The notes beneath the pieces are model-generated. The model was not told the DNA's origin, ran no database searches, and saw only the letters and a program-made list of their open reading frames with translations. Positions 1 to 5,926 of a stretch of DNA of 15,013 bases are shown one piece after another. The DNA lies in contig JBFWIL010000036.1 in the NCBI GenBank assembly GCA_050256015.1, positions 1 to 15,013 of the forward strand. The letters are read 5' to 3'. This DNA is from JBFWIL01 sp050256015. GTDB taxonomy: Bacteria; Bacteroidota; Bacteroidia; Bacteroidales; Prolixibacteraceae. Made by a program: the position numbers and the translations under genes. Position 1 is the first letter of the stretch. The number at the start of each line of letters is the position of its first letter.

Positions 1-21
1 TATGATTAATACTTTTCCCAT
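1..21 (-). CDS. Possible 5' end of a minus-strand gene running off the left edge
   Basis: An ATG on the minus strand at 21-19 opens a frame that reads MGKVLII and is still open at the window edge. An in-frame TGA at 42-40 means this is the first ATG of that frame. It is preceded by an A-rich stretch, common before Bacteroidota starts, and it follows rsmF on the same strand. Seven codons are too few to name a family. A hydrophobic beta-strand right after the start is typical of Rossmann-type or receiver-domain proteins, but that is only a hint. It could be a chance ATG. Confidence 0.35.
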
Positions 22-146
22 TTTTGTTTTGTTTATGATTCAGTTGCCATATCTTTCCGGTATTTCCTCCGGGCATGCTTGGGCCGGCGGCACGGAACTA
101 CGGATCACAAACCAAAGTAAAGAAATTTTTGGTATTTCTGAAATGC
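22..146. other. Intergenic stretch, no gene seen
   Basis: 125 bases between the end of rsmF and the putative minus-strand start at 21. I see no convincing promoter, terminator or structured RNA. The plus-strand frame through here (2-241) runs into the end of rsmF and has no homology signal. Confidence 0.4.
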
Positions 147-1550
147 TTAAGTTCCCTGATCCGTTCCCTGTCTGTACCAGTAATTTTTTTGAGGCTCCGG
201 CTTTATCCGGAGCCGCCAGTTTCCGGGATAGTAGTTGTTAAAACGTTTTCCCAGGTTTTTGATAAATCCCAGGGGCAGGCCGTTGTAGCTGACCAGCTGC
301 CAGGGGGCTCCGGAAACCTGAAGGGGAAAGGGTTCCCGTGCCAGGTAATTCAGGGCTTCCTGCAAACTGAGTTCCGTGCAGGCGAAGGCCTCCGGCCTGA
401 GATCGGCCGACAAGGCCAGTCCGGCGTCGGGCAACAGTTGTTCGCGCACCCGTTGTCCTGTCGTGGTGCCGGCTTTCAGGATGTTTACCGACCCGAGCAG
501 GCTCAGAACATCGGCTTCCCTGGCAACGGGGATGAAGCACAGCCGGTCCCGGTGCTGGAAAAAAGTCATGTTTTCCGGCCGGCTGATCCAGTGAGAAGGA
601 ATGCGTCCTGGTTTTTTAAACCTGCCTTTTCGAGGAGAAGAAGCTTTGACTGTTTTGGCTTTTTCGGTTTTTTGCAGCAGAGCCATAAAAAAACCTTCTC
701 CCTGAACCCGGTGGGGAAGGAAACGATACCCGTAAATTCCGTGATGTTCCAGCTCTTCAATCCGCCATTCGGCTTTCAGGGGGATACGTATGCTTTCTAC
801 AGAAGCATGCGTTTGCAACCAGCGGAGGTTTTCTTCGTTTTCTGCCGGGTTGAAAGTGCAGGTGCTGTAGATTAGCCAGCCGCCTTCTTTCAGACAGTTC
901 CAACTGTCGGCCAGAATACGCCTTTGTCTGAGTGAACAGCGGTCGGCCTGTTCCTGCGTCCATTCTGTACAGGCATCAGGATTGCGGCGGAACAGTCCTT
1001 CTCCGGAACAGGGAGCGTCGACCACGAGCAGGTCGAAGAAAGCTCCGGCTCTGCCAAACTGCCTGGCATCGCTGTTGCTTATCAGCACGTTGGACCGTCC
1101 CCATTTTACCAGGTTCTCAGAAAGTACGGGCAGTCGGGAGCGGATCAGTTCGTTGGATACCAGCAGATCGTCAGGTTTAAGCAGATCGAGCAGCAGGGTC
1201 GATTTGCCGCCGGGGGCCGCGCAGAGGTCCAGTACCCGAAGAGGTTGGCTGTTCGGGATCTGCCTGAAGGCCTGTTCCAGGAACATGGAACTGGCTTCCT
1301 GCACATAATAGGCCCCGGCATGCCAGAAGGGGTCCTGGGCGTACACGGGGCGTTCATTCAGAAAAAAGCCGGTGCTGCACCAGGGAACATGCCGGGCCTG
1401 GTGTGCAGAGCGTAATTTTAACGGATTGATGCGCAGGCTGGCACGGGCTTCGTACAGCAGCGAGTCCAGGAATGCACCGGCCGCATCCGGAAACTGTTTG
1501 CGGATGCGTTCGGTAAAAGCTTTCGGCCAGGGGCTAACGGAACTAGTCAT
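147..1550 (-). CDS. rsmF: RsmF/NOL1-NOP2-Sun family rRNA (cytosine-C5)-methyltransferase
   Basis: A cytoplasmic SAM-dependent enzyme that should methylate a cytosine at C5 in 16S rRNA. Its 467 residues are the usual size for bacterial RsmF, longer than RsmB-type cores. The N-terminal motif SLRINPLK is at residues 38-45, the SAM-binding motif DLCAAPGGKS at 108-117, motif IV DAPCSGEG at 178-185 with C181 (by family precedent the cysteine that releases product), and motif VI YSTCTF at 228-233 with C231 (by family precedent the attacking nucleophile). The region after about residue 300 corresponds to the RsmF-type C-terminal RNA-binding (PUA-like) part. The ATG at 1550 fits the family start. It is divergent from cysH, with an 83-bp gap. 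The exact target nucleotide cannot be read from sequence. Confidence 0.9.
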   Translation of the reverse strand: MTSSVSPWPKAFTERIRKQFPDAAGAFLDSLLYEARASLRINPLKLRSAHQARHVPWCSTGFFLNERPVYAQDPFWHAGAYYVQEASSMFLEQAFRQIPNSQPLRVLDLCAAPGGKSTLLLDLLKPDDLLVSNELIRSRLPVLSENLVKWGRSNVLISNSDARQFGRAGAFFDLLVVDAPCSGEGLFRRNPDACTEWTQEQADRCSLRQRRILADSWNCLKEGGWLIYSTCTFNPAENEENLRWLQTHASVESIRIPLKAEWRIEELEHHGIYGYRFLPHRVQGEGFFMALLQKTEKAKTVKASSPRKGRFKKPGRIPSHWISRPENMTFFQHRDRLCFIPVAREADVLSLLGSVNILKAGTTTGQRVREQLLPDAGLALSADLRPEAFACTELSLQEALNYLAREPFPLQVSGAPWQLVSYNGLPLGFIKNLGKRFNNYYPGNWRLRIKPEPQKNYWYRQGTDQGT

Positions 1551-1554
1551 GCTT

Positions 1555-1562
1555 CAAAAATA
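1555..1562 (-). promoter_or_regulatory. Candidate -7 element for rsmF
   Basis: The minus strand reads TATTTTTG here, an exact match to the Bacteroidota -7 consensus TAnnTTTG. It ends only a few bases before the rsmF ATG, so transcription would start at or next to the start codon. The -33 region is only a partial match (TTTTCG, about 20 bases upstream). The element may be a chance match in AT-rich DNA. Confidence 0.3.
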
Positions 1563-1568
1563 AAACTT

Positions 1569-1599
1569 TTTGGTCTGGCAGCGAAAATGATTATTTTTA
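1569..1599 (+). promoter_or_regulatory. Candidate promoter for cysH
   Basis: TTTG at 1569-1572 is followed after 19 bases by TATTTTTA at 1592-1599. This is the Bacteroidota TTTG/TAnnTTTG layout with one mismatch in the last base. The predicted transcript start near 1606 leaves a leader of about 28 bases before the cysH ATG. Confidence 0.4.
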
Positions 1600-1633
1600 C
1601 AGCTCGGCATTCATTCAGGAAATTGATCCGCTT

Positions 1634-2338
1634 ATGAGCAAAGATCTTGCAGAACAATTCAGTGCAGCATTCAAAGGGAAGGATCCGGTGGAGACCCTGC
1701 AGGAATTGGTTGGTCGCTTTGGAGGCAAAACTGTTTTTACCACCAGCTTTGGTCTTGAAGACCAGGTTGTCGGCGACATGATTTTTAAAAACAAACTGCC
1801 TGTCCGGGTTGTTACCCTGGATACAGGAAGGCTTTTTGAGGAAACCTACAAGGTGTTTAACCGGACACTGGAGAAATACGGGGAGCCCATTCGTGTTTAT
1901 TACCCGGATGCGGAGAGCCTGGAAGCTTTTGTTTCGGAAAAGGGGCCCAACAGCTTTTACCTTTCTGTGGAAAACCGGAAGATATGCTGCCGGATCCGGA
2001 AGGTGGAACCCCTGAGACGGGCACTGAAGGGAGCTGACTGCTGGGTAACCGGACTGCGGGCCTCACAGTCGGATAACCGGGAACATATGGCCTTGTTTGA
2101 ATGGGACGAAGCCTTTGATGTCTTGAAATACAATCCCTTGCTAAGCTGGAGTCTGGAAGACTGCAGGGGGTATGTAAGGGCCGGGCAGGTGCCTTATAAC
2201 GTGATGCACGACAAAGGGTTTGTGAGCATTGGCTGTGCTCCATGCACCAGGGCAATCAAGCCGGGGGAAGATTTTCGGGCCGGTCGCTGGTGGTGGGAAG
2301 ACAATTCCAAAAAGGAATGCGGGTTGCATGATCACTGA
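1634..2338 (+). CDS. cysH: Assimilatory adenylyl-sulfate (APS) reductase, [4Fe-4S] type
   Basis: Reduces adenylyl sulfate to sulfite with thioredoxin or glutaredoxin as donor, in cytoplasmic sulfate assimilation. The 234 residues match the bacterial CysH length. The PAPS/APS reductase nucleotide loop TTSFGLED is at residues 36-43. Cysteine pairs C118-C119 (ICCRIRKVEPL) and C201/C204 (GCAPCTR) form the iron-sulfur cluster signature that separates APS reductases from cluster-free PAPS reductases such as the E. coli enzyme. The C-terminal KKECGLH carries the catalytic C229. The ATG at 1634 gives a normal N-terminus. It stands alone: no sulfurylase (cysDN/sat), sulfite reductase or transporter lies beside it. 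It is divergent from rsmF and convergent with yccF. Confidence 0.92.
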   Translation: MSKDLAEQFSAAFKGKDPVETLQELVGRFGGKTVFTTSFGLEDQVVGDMIFKNKLPVRVVTLDTGRLFEETYKVFNRTLEKYGEPIRVYYPDAESLEAFVSEKGPNSFYLSVENRKICCRIRKVEPLRRALKGADCWVTGLRASQSDNREHMALFEWDEAFDVLKYNPLLSWSLEDCRGYVRAGQVPYNVMHDKGFVSIGCAPCTRAIKPGEDFRAGRWWWEDNSKKECGLHDH

Positions 2339-2371
2339 ACCGAACCTGCTGAAGATGTTCCATGTATCCGG

Positions 2372-2385
2372 GTTGATTAATCAAC
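2372..2385. repeat. Perfect 14-bp palindrome at the cysH/yccF junction
   Basis: GTTGATTAATCAAC is a complete palindrome covering the yccF stop codon (2377-2379) and lying 34 bases past the cysH stop. As a terminator it would be weak, with an AT-rich stem of five pairs, a TTAA loop and no U-tract in either direction. It may equally be a protein-binding site or chance. Confidence 0.3.
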
Positions 2386-2745
2386 TCTTCTTCCAAAAGG
2401 GGTAAGAGCCAGTCCGGCCAGTTTAAAATGCTGGGAGGCAAAGGGAAGGCCGATGATGGTAATGGCAAACAGCAGTCCGAGAATAACATGGGAGAGGGCA
2501 ATCCAGATGCCTCCGATAAGGAGCCAGAGAATGTTCATGAAAGTAGAAAGACAACCCGGAGCATAGTTCATGTACTGAATGCGCCTGCCAAAAGGCCAGA
2601 GGGCCAGCAGGGCCAGCTTAAAAGCCTGCAGCCCGAAAGGAATGCCTGCGATGGTGAGGCACAGCAAAATTCCCGAGGCAAGGTATTCCAGAAAGATGAA
2701 AAATCCTCCGAAGACGATCCAGATAATGTTTCCCAGTGTTCCCAT
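2377..2745 (-). CDS. YccF-family (DUF307) inner-membrane protein
   Basis: A small integral membrane protein of 122 residues built from two YccF repeats: residues about 4-54 (GNIIWIVFGGF through WPFGRR) and about 70-121 (MNILWLLIGGI through TPFGRR). Each repeat has two hydrophobic segments joined by a glycine-proline turn (GIPFG, GLPFA), as expected for the family. The molecular function of YccF proteins is not established. It lies 70 bp downstream of the metallo-hydrolase gene on the same strand, so the two may be co-transcribed, but nothing else links them. No terminator separates it clearly from the convergent cysH. Confidence 0.88.
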   Translation of the reverse strand: MGTLGNIIWIVFGGFFIFLEYLASGILLCLTIAGIPFGLQAFKLALLALWPFGRRIQYMNYAPGCLSTFMNILWLLIGGIWIALSHVILGLLFAITIIGLPFASQHFKLAGLALTPFGRRVD

Positions 2746-2815
2746 GGTGGTTGATGTGTTTTGTTTATAATCGGTTTCAGATACAGGCTGTTTCGTGTTG
2801 TATACTGCTTATTTA

Positions 2816-3559
2816 TCAGTATGGAATCCGGATTTCCATCTCGGGCATGCTGTCGGAAAGTTCTTTTTTCAATGCTTTCATATCCACATTGTAGTACAGG
2901 GGATACAGAATCCTGGGCTTCAGCTTCTTTACTGTTTGTAGGAACATGGCTTCATTCATGGTGAAAGGCATCATCACCGTAATGAAAGCCACGTCAGGGC
3001 GCATAAAAAAGCGCATTTCGTTAATGTATTCGGTGTCTCCCGATATATAGATCGTTTTGTCTCCGAAAACCAGAAAATACCCGTTGCCTTCTCCCTTCGG
3101 ATGGTATGGAACATCGTCGGGGCGTAGGTTTACCTCATTGTAGGCCGCCACGGCTTTGATGTAAATGTCCTTGTATGTGGTTTGCATGCCGTTTCCCATA
3201 AAATAGCCGAAATTCATCTTGGAAATGCAGGACCTGGAAGCAATGACACGGGTGTCGGACTTGCTGAGCTGCCTGACGGCATCGGTGCTGAAATGGTCCC
3301 GGTGATCGTGGGTAATCAGAATAAGATCGGCTTTGGGCAACCTGTTCAAATCGGCCACATTTGGTATCGGATCTGCATAGATGTGCATGCGGTTAAAGAC
3401 AAAGTGAAGAAAACAGTGACCGATAACTTCCATTTCAACCTGACCTTTGGAGGTTGCCAGGGTATCGCGTGGCCAGTACTGGGCCCTTACCGGGTAGAAA
3501 CTTAACATTCCCGCCAGTATCAGACCGAAAAGGATACTTGTTCTTTTTAGTAGGCTCAT
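2816..3559 (-). CDS. Exported metallo-beta-lactamase-fold hydrolase, UlaG-like, with altered metal ligand
   Basis: 247 residues. An N-terminal signal peptide (basic MSLLKR, hydrophobic core, likely cleavage after VRA at about residue 26) predicts export to the periplasm or a lipid-free secreted form. The MBL metal motif HDHRDH is at residues 84-89, a further histidine at H153 (PYHPKG) and the bridging aspartate at D175 (SGDTE). This spacing resembles the UlaG/UPF0173 branch. The last conserved histidine of that branch, usually in a P-x-H-Y context, appears here as tyrosine: PLYY, Y222, single-base different from a His codon. The substrate is unknown. The protein could be mononuclear, altered in activity, or use another ligand. 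It lies 94 bp from the MATE gene and 70 bp from yccF on the same strand. Confidence 0.85.
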   Translation of the reverse strand: MSLLKRTSILFGLILAGMLSFYPVRAQYWPRDTLATSKGQVEMEVIGHCFLHFVFNRMHIYADPIPNVADLNRLPKADLILITHDHRDHFSTDAVRQLSKSDTRVIASRSCISKMNFGYFMGNGMQTTYKDIYIKAVAAYNEVNLRPDDVPYHPKGEGNGYFLVFGDKTIYISGDTEYINEMRFFMRPDVAFITVMMPFTMNEAMFLQTVKKLKPRILYPLYYNVDMKALKKELSDSMPEMEIRIPY

Positions 3560-3595
3560 GGTTGTTTTGCGGCTACTAAGATATTAATTTTTATG

Positions 3596-3612
3596 CAGGG
3601 ATAAATTCCCTG
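3596..3612. repeat. Intergenic hairpin between the MATE and metallo-hydrolase genes
   Basis: On the minus strand CAGGGA and TCCCTG flank the loop ATTTA, a six-pair stem about 40 bases past the MATE stop and about 37 bases ahead of the metallo-hydrolase start. It is followed by CATAAAAATTAA rather than a U-run, so a Rho-independent terminator is doubtful. It could slow or process a read-through transcript. Confidence 0.3.
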
Positions 3613-3653
3613 AATAAATTTTGATTTGCCGGTGTTAGCAGGGACAGCGGTGA

Positions 3654-5009
3654 TTAGTTCTGTTTGCCGGGAGAGTCTGTTCTGACCACGGTTTTCCCCT
3701 GCCATTTCCCGGAAAAATAATAGCCCAAAAGGATGAACATGCCGGCCAGCCATCCCAGGGGTTCTGACCACCAGATGCCGTTCACACCGATAATTCCCGA
3801 AAGGTGAAAAGCCAGGGGAATACGGAGCAGGTAGAGAGAAAACAGGGAAGTCAGCATGGGGAACAGCGTGGCTCCGGCGCCTCTCAGAAAACCGGTAAAA
3901 GCGAACATCAGGGCAAAGATCAGGTAAAAGGAAGATACGATGAGCAGGTAGTCCTGTCCGATGGCCACTACCTGCGGATCGGAGGTAAACAGCCGGATCA
4001 GCTGCTGCCCGAACAGGATAATCAGAACGGTTACCAGCAGTGCGTAACAGAGCGATAAAAAAATCGTGATCCGGAGTCCTCTTTTGGCCCGGTCTTCCCG
4101 CGAAGCTCCCAGGTTTTGGCCGACAAAACTTGCCAGGGCTGAGCTGAAGGTCATGGCCGGAGTTTTTACAAATGAATCTATGCGCAGGGCGGCGGTGTAG
4201 GCTGCCACGGCGTTTGTCCCGAAACTGTTGATTACCCCCATGATGGCCATCATGCCGATGGCCACAAAAGACTGCTGAAAGCCGGTGGGAAGTCCGATGC
4301 GGATGCAGTGCCTGAAAATATCCCGATCGAAGCGGTATTTCCGGAAGGACAATTTGATTACCGGATGTTTTTTGTTCAGGTACCAGACTGCCTGTAAAAA
4401 GGCAAGAGCTTCGGCCAGCACCGTGGCAAAGGCAACTCCGGCAATGCCCCAGCGGAAAACCAGTACAAACAGCAGATCAAGGGCCACATTCATCAGTGCG
4501 GAGAAGAGCATAAAATGCAGGGGGGTCCTGGAGTCGCCCAGTCCTTTCAGTATTGAAGTGATTCCTGTGAAGCCAAAAAAGAAAAAATTACCCAACAGGT
4601 AAACGGTCAGGTAGGTGACCGCCTTTCCCATCATTTCTTCAGGCAGTCTGAGCAGGCGAAAGATCTCTTTGCTCAGGCTTATTCCGGCCAGAGAAATGAG
4701 AACGGAAGCTGCCAGAAAAAAAATAAAAATGGTATCAATGGTATGCCTGACCTGTTTGGTCTGCTTGGCTCCAAAATACTGAGCTACCACCGTGGATGCC
4801 CCCGAACCGACTCCAATCACCAGGGAGATCAGGGCAAAGATGATCGGATGGGAAGCACCTACAGCCCCTAGGGCTTCCTTGCCCAGAAAATTTCCCACAA
4901 TGATGCTGTCGACAATATGATACAGGTTCTGAACGATGTTGCCGATGATCAGGGGCACCGAAAAGCGCAGAATCAGTCCGGCCTCCTTTCCCTCGGTAAA
5001 GTCCTTCAT
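3654..5009 (-). CDS. MATE-family multidrug/Na+ efflux transporter
   Basis: A 451-residue inner-membrane protein with about 12 hydrophobic segments, the usual MATE length. Two homologous halves are visible: the first opens near residue 15 (RFSVPLIIGNIVQNLYHIVDSIIVGNFLG, read in parts) and the second near residue 235 (RIGLPTGFQQSF, then GVINSFGTNAVAAYTAALRI). The N-terminal segment with VDSIIVG followed by GAVGAS is the recognisable MATE signature. Such pumps export drugs, dyes or metabolites by Na+ or H+ antiport. Substrate and coupling ion cannot be read here. The ATG at 5009 gives a short cytoplasmic lead into helix 1. It is divergent from the tyrosine phosphatase across 153 bp, and no good TAnnTTTG element was found on its side. 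Confidence 0.93.
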   Translation of the reverse strand: MKDFTEGKEAGLILRFSVPLIIGNIVQNLYHIVDSIIVGNFLGKEALGAVGASHPIIFALISLVIGVGSGASTVVAQYFGAKQTKQVRHTIDTIFIFFLAASVLISLAGISLSKEIFRLLRLPEEMMGKAVTYLTVYLLGNFFFFGFTGITSILKGLGDSRTPLHFMLFSALMNVALDLLFVLVFRWGIAGVAFATVLAEALAFLQAVWYLNKKHPVIKLSFRKYRFDRDIFRHCIRIGLPTGFQQSFVAIGMMAIMGVINSFGTNAVAAYTAALRIDSFVKTPAMTFSSALASFVGQNLGASREDRAKRGLRITIFLSLCYALLVTVLIILFGQQLIRLFTSDPQVVAIGQDYLLIVSSFYLIFALMFAFTGFLRGAGATLFPMLTSLFSLYLLRIPLAFHLSGIIGVNGIWWSEPLGWLAGMFILLGYYFSGKWQGKTVVRTDSPGKQN

Positions 5010-5126
5010 AGTAATTGAATAAAGTGCATAAAGCTCCTGAATTTTATCCGGATATCAAAATTGTAAGCAGAAGGTTATGCTTGGGTTAAGTTTTATTCAA
5101 AGACTTTTTTGCCTGGCGGATTCCTG

Positions 5127-5134
5127 TAATTTTG
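5127..5134 (+). promoter_or_regulatory. Candidate -7 element for the tyrosine phosphatase gene
   Basis: TAATTTTG matches TAnnTTTG exactly, 28 bases ahead of the ATG at 5163. The nearest TTTG (5108-5111) is 15 bases upstream, shorter than the preferred spacing, so only the -7 half is convincing. Confidence 0.4.
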
Positions 5135-5162
5135 TGAACCGGATTATAACGGTAGACCGCGT

Positions 5163-5660
5163 ATGAAAAGTGTTTTGTTTGTATGTCTCGGAAATATTTG
5201 TCGCTCGCCCAGTGCTGAGGCGGTATTTAATGAACAGATAAAAAAGAAGGGGTTAAGTGGTTTCTTTCGCTGTGATTCAGCAGGTTTGGCCGGTTACCAT
5301 GTAGGAGATCCGGCCGACAGGCGGATGCAGTGTCATGCCCTGCGCCGCGGGTACCGGCTGAACTCCATAGCCAGAAAATTCCGGCCCGAAACCGATTTTG
5401 AGGCGTACGATTATATTGTCGGCATGGACGAGGAAAATATCGAAGCTCTTAAAGATCTGGCCTCCAGCCGGGAAGAACTGGACAGGATTTACAGGATTAC
5501 CGATTTCTGTTCGGCCGGCGGACACGATTCTGTGCCCGATCCGTATTACGGAGGACCGGACGGCTTTGAACTGGTACTGGATATTCTTGAGGATGCCTGC
5601 GAAGGATTGCTAAACGAAGTAATGGGGAACGGCTCTACTTTTTATTCAAACTCAATTTAA
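5163..5660 (+). CDS. Low-molecular-weight protein-tyrosine phosphatase
   Basis: Cytoplasmic phosphatase of 165 residues, typical for the LMW-PTP family. The P-loop is at the N-terminus: C8-LGNIC-R14-S (CX5R), with C8 as expected nucleophile and R14 binding phosphate. The general acid D126 lies in VPDPYYGG, with the tyrosine pair that forms the substrate gate. It would remove phosphate from tyrosine residues, often of exopolysaccharide kinases, but no such kinase or capsule gene is adjacent and orphan LMW-PTPs are common in Bacteroidota. Single gene: divergent from MATE and separated by 266 bp from the next gene. Confidence 0.93.
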   Translation: MKSVLFVCLGNICRSPSAEAVFNEQIKKKGLSGFFRCDSAGLAGYHVGDPADRRMQCHALRRGYRLNSIARKFRPETDFEAYDYIVGMDEENIEALKDLASSREELDRIYRITDFCSAGGHDSVPDPYYGGPDGFELVLDILEDACEGLLNEVMGNGSTFYSNSI

Positions 5661-5753
5661 ATTGGCGGAATTTCAAATTGATGGATATTTTCTGGCATAG
5701 CTTACAAATGCCTGTGAGTCCCCCTTTTTGACTGTTGAATTGTTAAACGTTTT

Positions 5754-5761
5754 TAATTTTG
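5754..5761 (+). promoter_or_regulatory. Distal candidate -7 element in the leader of the aromatic-acid cluster
   Basis: TAATTTTG matches TAnnTTTG. A TTTG at 5727-5730 lies 23 bases upstream, at the long end of acceptable spacing. If used it would give a leader of about 160 bases containing the 12-bp repeat. The proximal element at 5821 looks better. Confidence 0.3.
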
Positions 5762-5782
5762 ATTAAAAGACGGGCTTTCTTT

Positions 5783-5806
5783 TTTATTGACGGATTTATT
5801 GACGGA
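5783..5806 (+). repeat. Perfect tandem 12-bp direct repeat in the cluster promoter region
   Basis: TTTATTGACGGA occurs twice head to tail without a spacer (5783-5794 and 5795-5806). The second copy contains the TTG that would be the -33 element of the promoter ending at 5828. Contiguous repeats of about one helical turn overlapping a -33 box are a usual layout for an activator or repressor site, although a simple replication-slippage duplication is also possible. Confidence 0.6.
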
Positions 5807-5828
5807 ACAGGCTTTTCTGTTATTTTTG
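5799..5828 (+). promoter_or_regulatory. Candidate main promoter of the aromatic-acid cluster
   Basis: TTG at 5799-5801, a 19-base spacer, then TATTTTTG at 5821-5828: an exact TAnnTTTG with optimal spacing for the Bacteroidota sigma factor. The start point would be near 5835, leaving a leader of about 90 bases to the porin ATG at 5927. The -33 sits inside the tandem repeat. Confidence 0.45.
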
Positions 5829-5926
5829 AGAATCAAAAAACAAAACAGGGCTAACCGGTTTTTCTCGAAGGCCAGAGGATGGGTGATGATTTCCGGGAGC
5901 TGGCTGCCGTATTCTAACATACCAAC

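Noticed and set aside
193..214. Perfect 8-bp hairpin GGCTCCGG / CCGGAGCC near the end of rsmF, next to a run of seven T
   Set aside because: The T-run lies on the wrong side for termination of rsmF, and the stem is inside its coding sequence (codons for KPEP). No terminator call is justified.
75..875. Long plus-strand frame opposite rsmF
   Set aside because: Lies opposite a well-supported methyltransferase with all catalytic motifs, and its own protein has low-complexity, motif-free composition.
5694..5712. Terminator after the tyrosine phosphatase (GGCAT / ATGCC stem followed by CCCCCTTTTT)
   Set aside because: Five-pair stem with a nine-base loop, and the T-run is offset by about 13 bases; too weak to call.
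5783..5806. Start of a CRISPR array
   Set aside because: The repeat unit is only 12 bp, occurs twice, and has no spacer; no cas genes are nearby.
5829..5926. Possible riboswitch in the porin leader (GGCCAG...CTGGCT pairing at 5870-5905)
   Set aside because: Only one six-pair stem with a 24-base loop; none of the conserved cores of TPP, cobalamin, SAM or other known riboswitches could be matched.
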